From assembly GCA_947259425.1 (NCBI GenBank), contig CAMYMO010000265.1, forward strand, positions 1 to 11,773: a DNA stretch of 11,773 bases. The letters are read 5' to 3'. The notes beneath the pieces were generated by a model that did no database searches, was not told the origin of the DNA, and was given only the letters and a program-made list of their open reading frames with translations. The stretch comes from an uncultured Ectothiorhodospiraceae bacterium. Lineage in GTDB: Bacteria; Pseudomonadota; Gammaproteobacteria; UBA6429; Thiohalophilaceae. This document shows positions 1-6,392 of this stretch, piece after piece (position 1 is the first letter of the stretch; the number at the start of each line of letters is the position of its first letter). Position numbers and translations under genes: made by a program.

Positions 1-72
1 GGCAAAGGCAGTGAGTGACAAGAGCAACACAATAAGATGAACAGGTATGAAAGCGATGAAAATCTTTTTCAT
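1..72 (-). CDS. Exported protein, N-terminal signal peptide only (partial)
   Basis: A minus-strand reading frame starts with ATG at 72 and runs off the left edge after 24 codons. The peptide begins MKKIF, continues as a hydrophobic stretch (IVLLLSLTAFA) and ends in AFA at the window edge, which is a classic Sec signal peptide with a signal peptidase I site. A strong purine-rich ribosome-binding site (AGGGGGTG) lies about four bases upstream of the ATG and supports the start. The mature protein lies outside the window, so its function cannot be stated. It is transcribed leftward, away from the regulator remnant, and a weak promoter candidate lies about 60 bases upstream. Confidence 0.72.
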   Translation of the reverse strand, partial: MKKIFIAFIPVHLIVLLLSLTAFA

Positions 73-129
73 GATCACCCCCTGGCCAGTGGACCTGACC
101 CGTTATGTTATCCGTTTCACAGCAGACAC

Positions 130-135
130 AGTATA
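130..135 (-). promoter_or_regulatory. Possible -10 element for the leftward signal-peptide gene
   Basis: Read on the minus strand, TATACT lies in an AT-rich stretch about 58 bases upstream of the ATG at 72. A partial -35 (CTGACT) lies about 19 bases further upstream, which is longer than ideal. Two small dyads lie in the same non-coding stretch. One is CTAATATTAG at 174-183. The other is ACAAT-CGT-ATTGT at 247-259, flanked by direct repeats of TAACGTTT at 226-233 and 260-267. They could be operator sites, but nothing in the window ties them to a regulator. No gene is supported between 73 and 332. Confidence 0.3.
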
Positions 136-526
136 TTTTAGACTGGAAAACCCGAGTCAGATCCTAGTTTCTTCTAATATTAGCGAAAACTGTAATCTGA
201 CCCCGGTTTTTGCAGAAACCAGGAGTAACGTTTATGTTAGCGAATTACAATCGTATTGTTAACGTTTCGATGCCAACCTGCATTGTCTGCCGTCTACTTG
301 CAACTATCTTGATACCACGGTTCCTGCATTTTTCAATCGTTGGACCGGCGCAGTGTGGCAAGCATGCCCAGGTCCAGGGAGCCATTCAACGGTCGAAGGA
401 GCTCGGAGACGGTGAGGCCGAGGGCGTGGGCGAGTTTTTTGCTGTGAACGAAGTGAGGAAATGCCCTTGGGGTGCGATGTTGTCGATAGAGACATTCGAT
501 TTGCCTTGCTTGCCGGCCACGATGGG

Positions 527-559
527 CCAATGCCGCGGGCGCAAGGAAGCGCAGGAGCG
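527..559. repeat. Short related insertion, copy B
   Basis: This segment of about 33 bp aligns with 607-638 in the same orientation, with about 27 of 32 aligned positions identical and one single-base gap (by eye). It falls in the stretch that separates the HRTYISQI and SNVSIDNIA segments of the regulator remnant. Copies at two separate break points suggest a small repeated insertion or a slipped duplication. Confidence 0.45.
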
Positions 560-606
560 GTGCGATCTGGCTGATGTAGGTCCGGTGAATGACGTGCATG
601 GACGCA

Positions 607-638
607 CTAATGTCGCGGGAGCCAGGAAGGCGGGAGCG
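607..638. repeat. Short related insertion, copy A
   Basis: This partner of the 527-559 repeat lies in the stretch that separates FEAG from HRTYISQI in the regulator remnant. The shared core reads CGCGGG followed by AGGAAG and GGAGCG in both copies. No third copy was found in the window by eye. Confidence 0.45.
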
Positions 639-739
639 ACTCCCGGCTTCGAAGCCGAGGGTCTCTAGTGACCAGCGGCGGTGAAAGCGTAAGAGCCGCA
701 GGTTTTGGGCCAGGATCTGTCGGGCCTCGCCGGCCATGA

Positions 740-862
740 CTAGCCCGCGGCCTGGGTGGGCGTGGGTAAGGCCCCACTCGCCTCCAGCTCTTCCCGGAGA
801 ATCAGTAGCCTGTCGTCGGCCTGGATCCCGAGCCTGACCTGCTGGCGATGAGTAGAGTCCAT
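740..862 (-). CDS. Small hypothetical ORF, 40 residues
   Basis: A minus-strand ATG at 862 opens a 40-residue frame (begins MDSTHRQQ, ends PTPTQAAG) that stops at 740-742, two bases before the ATG of the broken regulator at 737. This is the spacing of translationally coupled genes. The ATG lies about 17 bases downstream of the group II intron 3' end, so any original promoter or upstream coding sequence may be separated by the intron. I do not recognise the peptide. It is hydrophilic with one possible amphipathic helix (RLLILREELEASG). It may be a real small gene, the tail of an interrupted gene, or chance. Confidence 0.3.
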   Translation of the reverse strand: MDSTHRQQVRLGIQADDRLLILREELEASGALPTPTQAAG

Positions 863-916
863 CGAGAATTGGCTAAATAGTCGAGTAGAGGCGCCGGTCA
901 CCCGACGCCCCCCTCA

Positions 917-951
917 CAGATCCGGACGTGCGGCTTTCCCGCATCCGGCTC
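917..951 (-). ncRNA. Group II intron domain V
   Basis: Read on the minus strand, this 35-base hairpin starts GAGCCGGAT, has a GAAA-type tetraloop region (GCGGGAAAGCCGC) and returns with a two-base bulge to TCCGGATCTG. The AGC catalytic triad at the base is intact. A second GC-rich hairpin (domain VI, about 880-914) follows directly. Together they mark the catalytic 3' end of the intron. Confidence 0.85.
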
Positions 952-974
952 CTCCGCTGGGTAACTTGAAGTCG

Positions 975-2399
975 CTATCGGTTGCGCCATACGTGTACTA
1001 TCCTGGGTTGGGGCAGAGAAAAGACTTCCAAAAGCACCTGAAAGCGCTCCCACGTCAGACGTGTGCGTTGACTTCGCCGACGCAGCGCCTTGCGCCACGA
1101 TTTGATGACTTCGCGACGAAAGCGATCAAGCCAGCGGAAGTTGCCCGTGATACCGTAATAACCGTAATGGCCTTGCAGTACCGCTGACAGCCACCTTCGC
1201 TGATCTCGCAACCTCCAGTGCATTCGACGCCTCATCTGTTTACGCAGTGCCTTGAGCTTGCGGATCATACGCTTGCCTTGGGTCTTGCGTTGAACAATGA
1301 AGCGCCCCTCTCGGGTCTTGCCACAGTAGTGTGTGAAACCCAGAAAGTCGAAAGTCTCGGGACGTGCACGCCCCCGTTCGCGCCGATTTGACTCGGCAAA
1401 ACGCCCGAATTCGATTAGCCTCGTTTTGCCTTCGTGTAACCGAAGGGCGAACTTGGCCAATCGCGCTTGCAGGGCGTTGCTCAGCCGCTGTGCATCGCCA
1501 CGCCGCTCAAAGGTCAGCAGGTAGTCATCGGCATACCGAATCAGACGCATGCGCCCCTGTGCATGCCGGCCTGACCACTGCGCCACCCACAAGTCGAGCG
1601 TGTAGTGCAGATACACGTTGGCCAATAACGGGCTGATACCCGCCCCTTGAGGCACTCCCTCTACACTATCGGCGTACACGCCGTTCTCCAGTACCCCGGC
1701 CCTGAGCCATTGGCCTATCAGCCGCAAAACTCTGGGGTCGGCGATCCGGTGCGCGATCATCCGCAGCAGCCAGTCGTGGTCAACGCTGTCGAAGAAGCTG
1801 CGTATGTCGGCTTCGAACACCCAGTTCACCCGCTCCGTCATCACGGCTTCGTGCACCGCGCGCAGCGCTTGATGCGCGCTTCGCCCGGGTCGAAAACCGT
1901 AGGAGCAGTCGAGAAAGTCGGCCTCGTAGACTGCGCTCAGTACCTCGGCTATTGCCCCTTGAACAATCTTGTCTTCCAGGGCCAGTATGCCGAGCGGACG
2001 CTGCCCACCATCGCCCTTGGCAATGTAGGTCCGGCGTACCGGCAGCGGACGGTATCGTCCACTCTGGACTCGCTCTCGCAGTGCCTCGAGATTCCCCTCA
2101 AGGTCCTGCTCGTAGCTCGCCACTGTCTTGCCATCGACCCCCGGCGCCGCTTTCCTGCGCAAACGCCTGTACGCCCTCAATAGCGCCTCGGCATTCACGT
2201 GGTGAAGCAGTGACGTGAACCGGGTTTGGCGCGACCTTCTGGCCGCTTCATTCACCCGGACAAGATTGGCTGGCAGGTTTACCCGGCCCTGTGTCCGGCC
2301 CTGCGCCGCTCTCCCCGAGATCCCCAACGGTTGGGGCCTTCCCTCCGATCGACTCGTTTCCTTCGCCGTCCTCAACAGTACTACACCCCAATCCGCCAC
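975..2399 (-). CDS. ltrA: Group II intron reverse transcriptase/maturase
   Basis: This 474-residue protein carries the expected reverse transcriptase blocks in order: PGVDG (86-90), YIAKGDGGQRPLGI (125-138), YGFRPGRSAHQAL (167-179), catalytic FEADIRSFFDSVDH (195-208, Asp198), GVPQGAGISPLLANVYLH (248-265) and RYADDYLL (288-295, Asp291-Asp292). A maturase (X) region with WLSAVLQGHYGYYG follows, and the protein ends soon after SLPQPRIVHVW. There is no C-terminal HNH endonuclease domain, so mobility would rely on a nicked or single-stranded target. The protein binds its own intron RNA, assists splicing and copies the intron at the target site. The GTG start at 2399 has a weak AGCAGG in front of it, and a start further in, near residue 40, is possible. 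Confidence 0.92.
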   Translation of the reverse strand: MADWGVVLLRTAKETSRSEGRPQPLGISGRAAQGRTQGRVNLPANLVRVNEAARRSRQTRFTSLLHHVNAEALLRAYRRLRRKAAPGVDGKTVASYEQDLEGNLEALRERVQSGRYRPLPVRRTYIAKGDGGQRPLGILALEDKIVQGAIAEVLSAVYEADFLDCSYGFRPGRSAHQALRAVHEAVMTERVNWVFEADIRSFFDSVDHDWLLRMIAHRIADPRVLRLIGQWLRAGVLENGVYADSVEGVPQGAGISPLLANVYLHYTLDLWVAQWSGRHAQGRMRLIRYADDYLLTFERRGDAQRLSNALQARLAKFALRLHEGKTRLIEFGRFAESNRRERGRARPETFDFLGFTHYCGKTREGRFIVQRKTQGKRMIRKLKALRKQMRRRMHWRLRDQRRWLSAVLQGHYGYYGITGNFRWLDRFRREVIKSWRKALRRRSQRTRLTWERFQVLLEVFSLPQPRIVHVWRNR

Positions 2400-2794
2400 C
2401 CTGCTGCTACAGGTCGCATCCTCCGGTTGCCCCTCGCAACACGACCCCTCCGGTGACCCACCGGAGCCGAACAGTAGGGCTTCTCAGGTTCCCATGCTCT
2501 CTTTGTGCACATGATATGGTCTCTGACCCCGGCGGCCCGATGTTCACTCGCCTTTAATGCAAACACCGGTGTTGCCTTCGGCAATATTGGCTGCCTCGGC
2601 TTCCGCAACGACCCTGATTTCGTGGCCCAATACATACCCTATGCACTCGCTGTCTACGCTTAGCCCGTTCCGTTACCAGTTCGAACCCAAGACTCGCTAC
2701 AAGGCGTTTGGCTAGAACTTACCTCGATGGAACTCCCACCCATTAGAGAACATGAGCTTTCCTGACGCACCAAGAATGCAAGCCTGACCCCCTT

Positions 2795-2809
2795 GCGGGC
2801 CCGCGGGCC
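2795..2809. repeat. Overlapping GC-rich palindromes beside the intron 5' end
   Basis: Two perfect palindromes overlap here: GCGGGCCCGC (2795-2804) and GGCCCGCGGGCC (2798-2809). They lie 25 bases outside the intron's 5' end and can form a strong hairpin. Some group II introns insert just downstream of such hairpins or terminators. A REP-like element is another possibility, since the adjoining AAGCCTGACCCCC resembles sequence seen near REP families, but no second copy is visible. Confidence 0.5.
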
Positions 2810-2841
2810 GCGTGGCTCCCTGGTGATGTACAAATCAAATG

Positions 2842-2871
2842 TTGACTGGCAGGTACAAGGGCTTCTATTCT
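2842..2871 (+). promoter_or_regulatory. Predicted sigma70-type promoter for the VWA gene
   Basis: TTGACT (2842-2847) and TATTCT (2866-2871), separated by 18 bases, lie about 80 bases upstream of the VWA-protein start. This is also where the composition turns AT-rich. An alternative -10 (TATATT at 2897-2902) lacks a good -35. No strong Shine-Dalgarno precedes the ATG at 2953. Confidence 0.4.
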
Positions 2872-2952
2872 TCCTATACCTTTCCATAATTATGGCTATA
2901 TTCTATAAGAAATTTCCATTTTCTCTATCAATACATAAATCTAAAGCTCTCT

Positions 2953-4500
2953 ATGTCAGATAATCTACTGAAATTTTTTGCTGATCTGGATCGAGACCTA
3001 CTTCTGGCAAGTGAGCCGAAGTCGGAATTAAGTTGCCGTGTGAATATAGAACCCAATATTAGAACAGGCGACAAGAGTGAAATAGTAACTACAGCCAACA
3101 TCTGTCTGCTCTTTGACTGTAGTTACTCCATGAGAGGTAATAACTTTAAAACTGCAATATCAACCGCAAAAATGATCGTGGATATATTGCACGAGCGACA
3201 TTGGATATCTCTGTTAGCTTTTCAGTCACATAGCTATACTGTTTTTGAAAATAAAGTGCCATCTGATGAGAATAAGCAGCCCCTCAAAAACCTGATTGAC
3301 AAACTCACCAATCATCTTGGTGGCACAACGAACATGGCTGCTGGGATAGAGAATGCAATGAATGTTCTTTCAAGGAGTCAAGCTGATTCTGATTTGATAA
3401 TAATACTTTCAGACGGAGAAGCAGACTACATTGAAAAAGCACAAAGGGCTGCAGAGGAAGCCAGCAAAAAGGGGATTCAAATTTTTGCTGTCGGTATTGG
3501 CGGATCCTACAATGCCGCTCACCTCCTTCGCCTAGTCACACCTTCTAACGGTGCAGTATTTGGTGACAGCAAAGGAGATAACATAAGCCAGATTTTCTCC
3601 GATATTATCAATCGCATTGACCGAATATATGTTTCCAAAGCAATTCTTGACTTCACTTTTGATGAACGCGTTCAACTTAAACGGGCATTCAGAACCAGCC
3701 CAGAACGTGCAGTATATGATTCCTTAACACTTGATAGCGATCATAAACTGGAACTACGAGTAGGCAACATAGAAAACAATAAAATTTATGAATTTTTGCT
3801 TCAAATCGAAGTTGGACAACATGATGTCGGTACTCTTGAACTAATTAAGGTCAGGCTTCAATACGATGTTAATCGCTCCGGTATGACCACGCAGCAAGTC
3901 GAGGAAATTATACTTACTGTTAACTATTCAGAAGCCAAGTCGCCAGAACCTATTACAAACAAAGACATTAGTCGCTCTATAAAAAAAGCGACAATGTTGC
4001 AGTTATGCAACGATCTGGTGCAAGCATTTTCTAATTCCGACAATGCTCTCGCCCTTCAAGTTATTGACAAGCTAAAACAGAAGTGTAAGGAGGAGAATAA
4101 CACCGCATTACAGAAACAGTTAGACAGCATAAACGACTTTTTATTGGGGTGCACAGGAGCATCACCTGAGATTGAAGTTTTACCTGAGCTTGAAGCTCCG
4201 CCTGAGATTGAAGTCCATCCTGAACCTGGAGTTCCACCTAAGGTTGACATTTTACCTGATGCTGATCTTTACGATTTCATCCTTGTTGACCCAGGCTCGG
4301 AAACAATTCGTTTGCTTCGTGAAATTAGGAACGCCACCAACATGGGGATACCGGAAATTGCAGATATCGTAAAATCAAGAAACTGCCTGGTTACTGTCTT
4401 TAAAAATAAGGCTGATGCACAAACGCTTGAACAGCGAGTGACAAAGATCGGCGCTAAGGTAAAAGTACAGGTCAGTGCTGGAAATGAAAAAGGCGAGTAG
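2953..4500 (+). CDS. VWA-domain protein fused to an L7/L12 C-terminal-like domain
   Basis: This 515-residue protein has no signal peptide or membrane segment, so it should be cytosolic. A von Willebrand factor A domain spans about 47-215 with a complete metal-ion-dependent adhesion site: DxSxS at D55/S57/S59 (FDCSYSM), Thr at about 125 (GGTTN) and Asp154 (LSDGEADY). A beta-rich segment (about 225-335) and a helical segment (about 340-400) follow. Next comes a linker of six-residue proline repeats (405-434). The C-terminal 439-507 (YDFILVDPG...LLREIRNATNMGIPEIADIVKS...ADAQTLEQRVTKIGAKVKVQV) matches the pattern of the ribosomal L7/L12 C-terminal domain, the factor-binding domain on the ribosome stalk. 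VWA domains usually bind partner proteins. The gene is alone on the plus strand and converges on the motor-like operon, so it is a plausible but unproven partner. Confidence 0.85.
   Translation: MSDNLLKFFADLDRDLLLASEPKSELSCRVNIEPNIRTGDKSEIVTTANICLLFDCSYSMRGNNFKTAISTAKMIVDILHERHWISLLAFQSHSYTVFENKVPSDENKQPLKNLIDKLTNHLGGTTNMAAGIENAMNVLSRSQADSDLIIILSDGEADYIEKAQRAAEEASKKGIQIFAVGIGGSYNAAHLLRLVTPSNGAVFGDSKGDNISQIFSDIINRIDRIYVSKAILDFTFDERVQLKRAFRTSPERAVYDSLTLDSDHKLELRVGNIENNKIYEFLLQIEVGQHDVGTLELIKVRLQYDVNRSGMTTQQVEEIILTVNYSEAKSPEPITNKDISRSIKKATMLQLCNDLVQAFSNSDNALALQVIDKLKQKCKEENNTALQKQLDSINDFLLGCTGASPEIEVLPELEAPPEIEVHPEPGVPPKVDILPDADLYDFILVDPGSETIRLLREIRNATNMGIPEIADIVKSRNCLVTVFKNKADAQTLEQRVTKIGAKVKVQVSAGNEKGE
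4165..4254 (+). repeat. 18-bp in-frame repeats encoding a proline hexapeptide linker
   Basis: Five degenerate 18-base units encode PEIEVL, PELEAP, PEIEVH, PEPGVP and PKVDIL inside the VWA gene. They make an extended, acidic, proline-spaced linker between the helical region and the L7/L12-like domain. Such repeats change copy number easily, so linker length may vary between strains. Confidence 0.75.
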
Positions 4501-4502
4501 AT

Positions 4503-4527
4503 TCACCGACTTTGACAGTTACGGTGA
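4503..4527. terminator. Hairpin between convergent genes, possible shared terminator
   Basis: An inverted repeat pairs TCACCGACT with AGT-TA-CGGTGA around a five-base loop (TTGAC), leaving a two-base bulge. It sits in the 55-base gap between the stop of the VWA gene (4500) and the stop of the convergent operon (4556). There is no clear U-tract on either side, so it may act weakly or with Rho. Confidence 0.4.
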
Positions 4528-4555
4528 TTAACATCAGTTTAAACCGAGTACAGCG

Positions 4556-5758
4556 TTACTTTAGACGAGTTAATGCAGCGTCAATAGAATTGATCAATTT
4601 ATCTATTTGCTCTTCCGTATGGCTAACAGAAAGGTTTATTTTTAGCAAACAGGCGCCCTCAGGCGTATTTGGATAACAAAAGGCACTCACTAAAATATTA
4701 TCCTCAAATAAGTATTCGACCATTTTTTGTGCATTTAAAGTACTGCCTACATTAATACTTGCAGCGGGATAGTCATTTCTTACTATTGCCCAACCTTTAT
4801 CAAGCATCTTGCTTTTAATATATTGTGCATTTGAATAAAGCCGTTCTAAAACTGCCTTTTCTGTTCCTAATTCAGACTGCTTTGCTTCTAATATTTCAAT
4901 AACTTTCAAAACGACAGCAGTATTTATTGGCGATATTGGTTCAGATAGGATATATGACCTGGAAGTCTGCCTTATCCAATTAACAAGATCGCTATCGCCA
5001 CAAACAAAACCACCACTCACATGACCTAAAGCATACGCAAAATTACCTGTGATCAACTCAGGCTTGTTTGCTATTTGTGAATGACTATGTGTTCCCTTGC
5101 CATTCTCCCCAAGAATGCCGACACCAAAGCTATCATCTATTATTGTTATTGCATCATAATCTTCTTTCAGTTTATGTATACGTTCAAGATCTGCACAACT
5201 TCCATCAATATTGAAAACACCATCAGTAACCACGATTCTAAATCGTGAATTCTTAGAACATTTTAGATGATATTCTAAATCATTATAGTCTTTGTGCTTA
5301 TAAGTAATAACATCAGCACTTGATATGCGTGCCCCATCGAATAATCCTGGATTACTCATTTCATCGATAAATATCGTATCATATTGATTTGTTAATGGCT
5401 CGAAGAGTCCTATGTTTGTCAAATAATTAGATGGGAAAACAATACAATCATCCATCTCTAAAAATCTAGCGAGCTCCTTTTCGAGTGTCTTGACCATAGA
5501 CAGTGTGCCAATGGTATTACGAGATGAAGTACTTCCGGTACCATAGCTGGAAAGCGATGCTTTCGCTGCCTCCCGAATTTTGTCATTTGAACCCCATCCC
5601 AAAATATCGTTTCCGATAAAACTAAGAACATTTTTTTTATCTCTAAATTGTACTTTCATGTCCTCAGTTTGCACTACGGCCGTCTCAGGCCGAAGTAAAC
5701 CAGCAGCGTCCAGGTTCTGCATTTCTCTAGCGAATATCTTTTTACTTTTTATCGACAT
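4556..5758 (-). CDS. Alpha-oxoamine synthase-fold protein lacking the PLP lysine
   Basis: This 400-residue protein aligns end to end with alpha-oxoamine synthases (BioF, Kbl, HemA, CqsA), PLP enzymes that join an amino acid to an acyl-CoA. Family landmarks are clear: GTGSTSSRNTIGT (73-85), SNYLTNIGLF, TDGVFNIDG (178-186), IIDDSFGVGILGENGKGT (206-223) and HVSGGFVCGD. The active site is damaged. The motif TGTxxKALGG reads TGNFAYALGH, so the Schiff-base lysine is Tyr242 and no lysine is nearby. The His that stacks on PLP (DExNH) is Asn136, the His of DDSHA is Phe211, and a C-terminal Arg is Lys373. It is therefore probably a non-catalytic binding or structural protein. The ATG at 5758 has AGGA seven bases upstream and leaves a 16-base gap to the previous gene. 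A TTG at 5797 would overlap that gene and is less likely. Last gene of the operon. Confidence 0.85.
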   Translation of the reverse strand: MSIKSKKIFAREMQNLDAAGLLRPETAVVQTEDMKVQFRDKKNVLSFIGNDILGWGSNDKIREAAKASLSSYGTGSTSSRNTIGTLSMVKTLEKELARFLEMDDCIVFPSNYLTNIGLFEPLTNQYDTIFIDEMSNPGLFDGARISSADVITYKHKDYNDLEYHLKCSKNSRFRIVVTDGVFNIDGSCADLERIHKLKEDYDAITIIDDSFGVGILGENGKGTHSHSQIANKPELITGNFAYALGHVSGGFVCGDSDLVNWIRQTSRSYILSEPISPINTAVVLKVIEILEAKQSELGTEKAVLERLYSNAQYIKSKMLDKGWAIVRNDYPAASINVGSTLNAQKMVEYLFEDNILVSAFCYPNTPEGACLLKINLSVSHTEEQIDKLINSIDAALTRLK

Positions 5759-5774
5759 AGCCTGTCCTGCTATC

Positions 5775-6392
5775 CTAATTTTTTTTTGAAGTCCCAATAA
5801 ACCATAAAGATGCGCTTATGCAATACTGCCATGACAAACTATGGGTATTAGTATACCCAAGGCAAAATTTGTCCAACTCCCTCGCAAGACATTCATAATC
5901 CTTGTCATCACAATCAGATTCTTTTTTCAGGAAAAACTCTGTTACAATCCTTGAATATTTTTGTTGCAACCTGCTTGTCATTGCCGTACGGAAGTCGTAG
6001 TTAGTATTTCTCAACATACGGTAGCGCTCTGTTCTATTTACAAATGTTTTCTCGCTTATTTTATTAACGACTATGATATCTGAATAAAGCTCACAGTTTC
6101 CCTTTAATTTGGCATTACGAGTCTCTTTACAATTATTTCTAGCATAACTTAGTAAGCATTCTACTTTTAAATCAGACAAACTGGATCGACAGTTATTATT
6201 TTCGATAACGTTTATATAGCTATATGTGTTGTATATTGTATTTAACGGTGTTTCACGAAATGCCTGTAGCACTTTTGAAATATAAGCAATCCTGTTTTCC
6301 TGAAGATAAGGCTTATTTGCATAGCAGTTACTACTAAACGATAAGCCTAGCACGATAATAAATACATTTACGTATATGACAAACGTTCTCAT
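5775..6392 (-). CDS. Secreted Cys-rich protein of unknown function
   Basis: This 205-residue protein has a Sec signal peptide (hydrophobic 4-20, likely cleavage after CYA at residue 25). The mature part of about 180 residues has eight cysteines (in NNNC, VEC, NNC, GNC, SDC, YEC, KFC, QYC), an even number that fits four disulfides in the periplasm. SSNC before the cleavage site is not a lipobox, so a lipoprotein is unlikely. The sequence looks mostly helical, with a basic middle. I recognise no family. Its ATG overlaps the stop of the upstream membrane protein (ATGA), so the two are translationally coupled and probably made in proportion. The neighbouring Cys-rich domain upstream suggests that both work on the periplasmic side of the motor-like complex. 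Confidence 0.75.
   Translation of the reverse strand: MRTFVIYVNVFIIVLGLSFSSNCYANKPYLQENRIAYISKVLQAFRETPLNTIYNTYSYINVIENNNCRSSLSDLKVECLLSYARNNCKETRNAKLKGNCELYSDIIVVNKISEKTFVNRTERYRMLRNTNYDFRTAMTSRLQQKYSRIVTEFFLKKESDCDDKDYECLARELDKFCLGYTNTHSLSWQYCISASLWFIGTSKKN

Larger units (their letters stand above)
333..737 (-). pseudogene. Broken XRE-family helix-turn-helix regulator
   Basis: The minus-strand frame keeps scattered pieces of an XRE/HTH_3 DNA-binding domain in the right order. The N-terminus has QNLRLLRFHRRWSLETLGFEAG (about residues 11-32), recognition-helix-like HRTYISQI comes at 51-58, and KLAHALGLTVSELLRP at about 101-116. In intact relatives these pieces are nearly contiguous. Here about 18 extra residues split FEAG from HRTYISQI. 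The next family segment (SNVSIDNIA) is in another frame, around 472-500, before the C-terminal piece returns to the first frame. The helix-turn-helix is therefore disrupted and the gene is very probably dead. Two of the inserted stretches resemble each other. Alternatively it could be a diverged regulator with real loops, but the frame changes argue against that. Confidence 0.65.
880..2770 (-). mobile_element. Group II intron (retroelement), apparently full length
   Basis: On the minus strand the element opens with the consensus group II 5' end GTGCG at 2770. It then runs through about 370 bases of structured RNA (domains I-III), an internal reverse transcriptase/maturase ORF, a canonical domain V at 917-951 and a domain VI hairpin ending near CTCTACTCGAC at 880. 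The total of about 1.9 kb is usual for compact bacterial group II introns. The exact 3' nucleotide is inferred from the common ACCCGAC-like ending of related introns. The 5' exon beside it carries a GC-rich palindrome (2795-2809). Nothing in the ribozyme or ORF is obviously broken, so it may still be active. The GC-rich composition matches the left flank rather than the AT-rich right flank. Confidence 0.85.

Noticed and set aside
210..668. 152-residue plus-strand ORF over the regulator remnant
   Set aside because: The opposite strand carries clear XRE motifs, and this frame shows none and has no clear start signal.
1647..2183. 178-residue plus-strand ORF
   Set aside because: It lies antisense inside the reverse transcriptase gene, is GC-rich and has no family motifs, so it is a shadow frame.
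2505..2516. GTGCAC on the minus strand as an alternative intron 5' end
   Set aside because: Structured domain I-like sequence continues upstream of it, and GTGCG at 2770 matches the consensus better and gives a normal length.
2660..2887. 75-residue minus-strand ORF covering the intron 5' end
   Set aside because: It runs through the intron boundary and the palindrome, matches no family and has no ribosome-binding site. It is explained by the intron RNA and 5' exon.
5758..5797. TTG at 5797 as the start of the oxoamine synthase homologue
   Set aside because: It overlaps the upstream gene and lacks a ribosome-binding site; the ATG at 5758 has AGGA at good spacing.
6320..6335. SSNC as a lipoprotein lipobox in the secreted Cys-rich protein
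   Set aside because: Asn at -1 and the lack of a small-residue pattern do not fit; CYA followed by NKP is a better signal peptidase I site.
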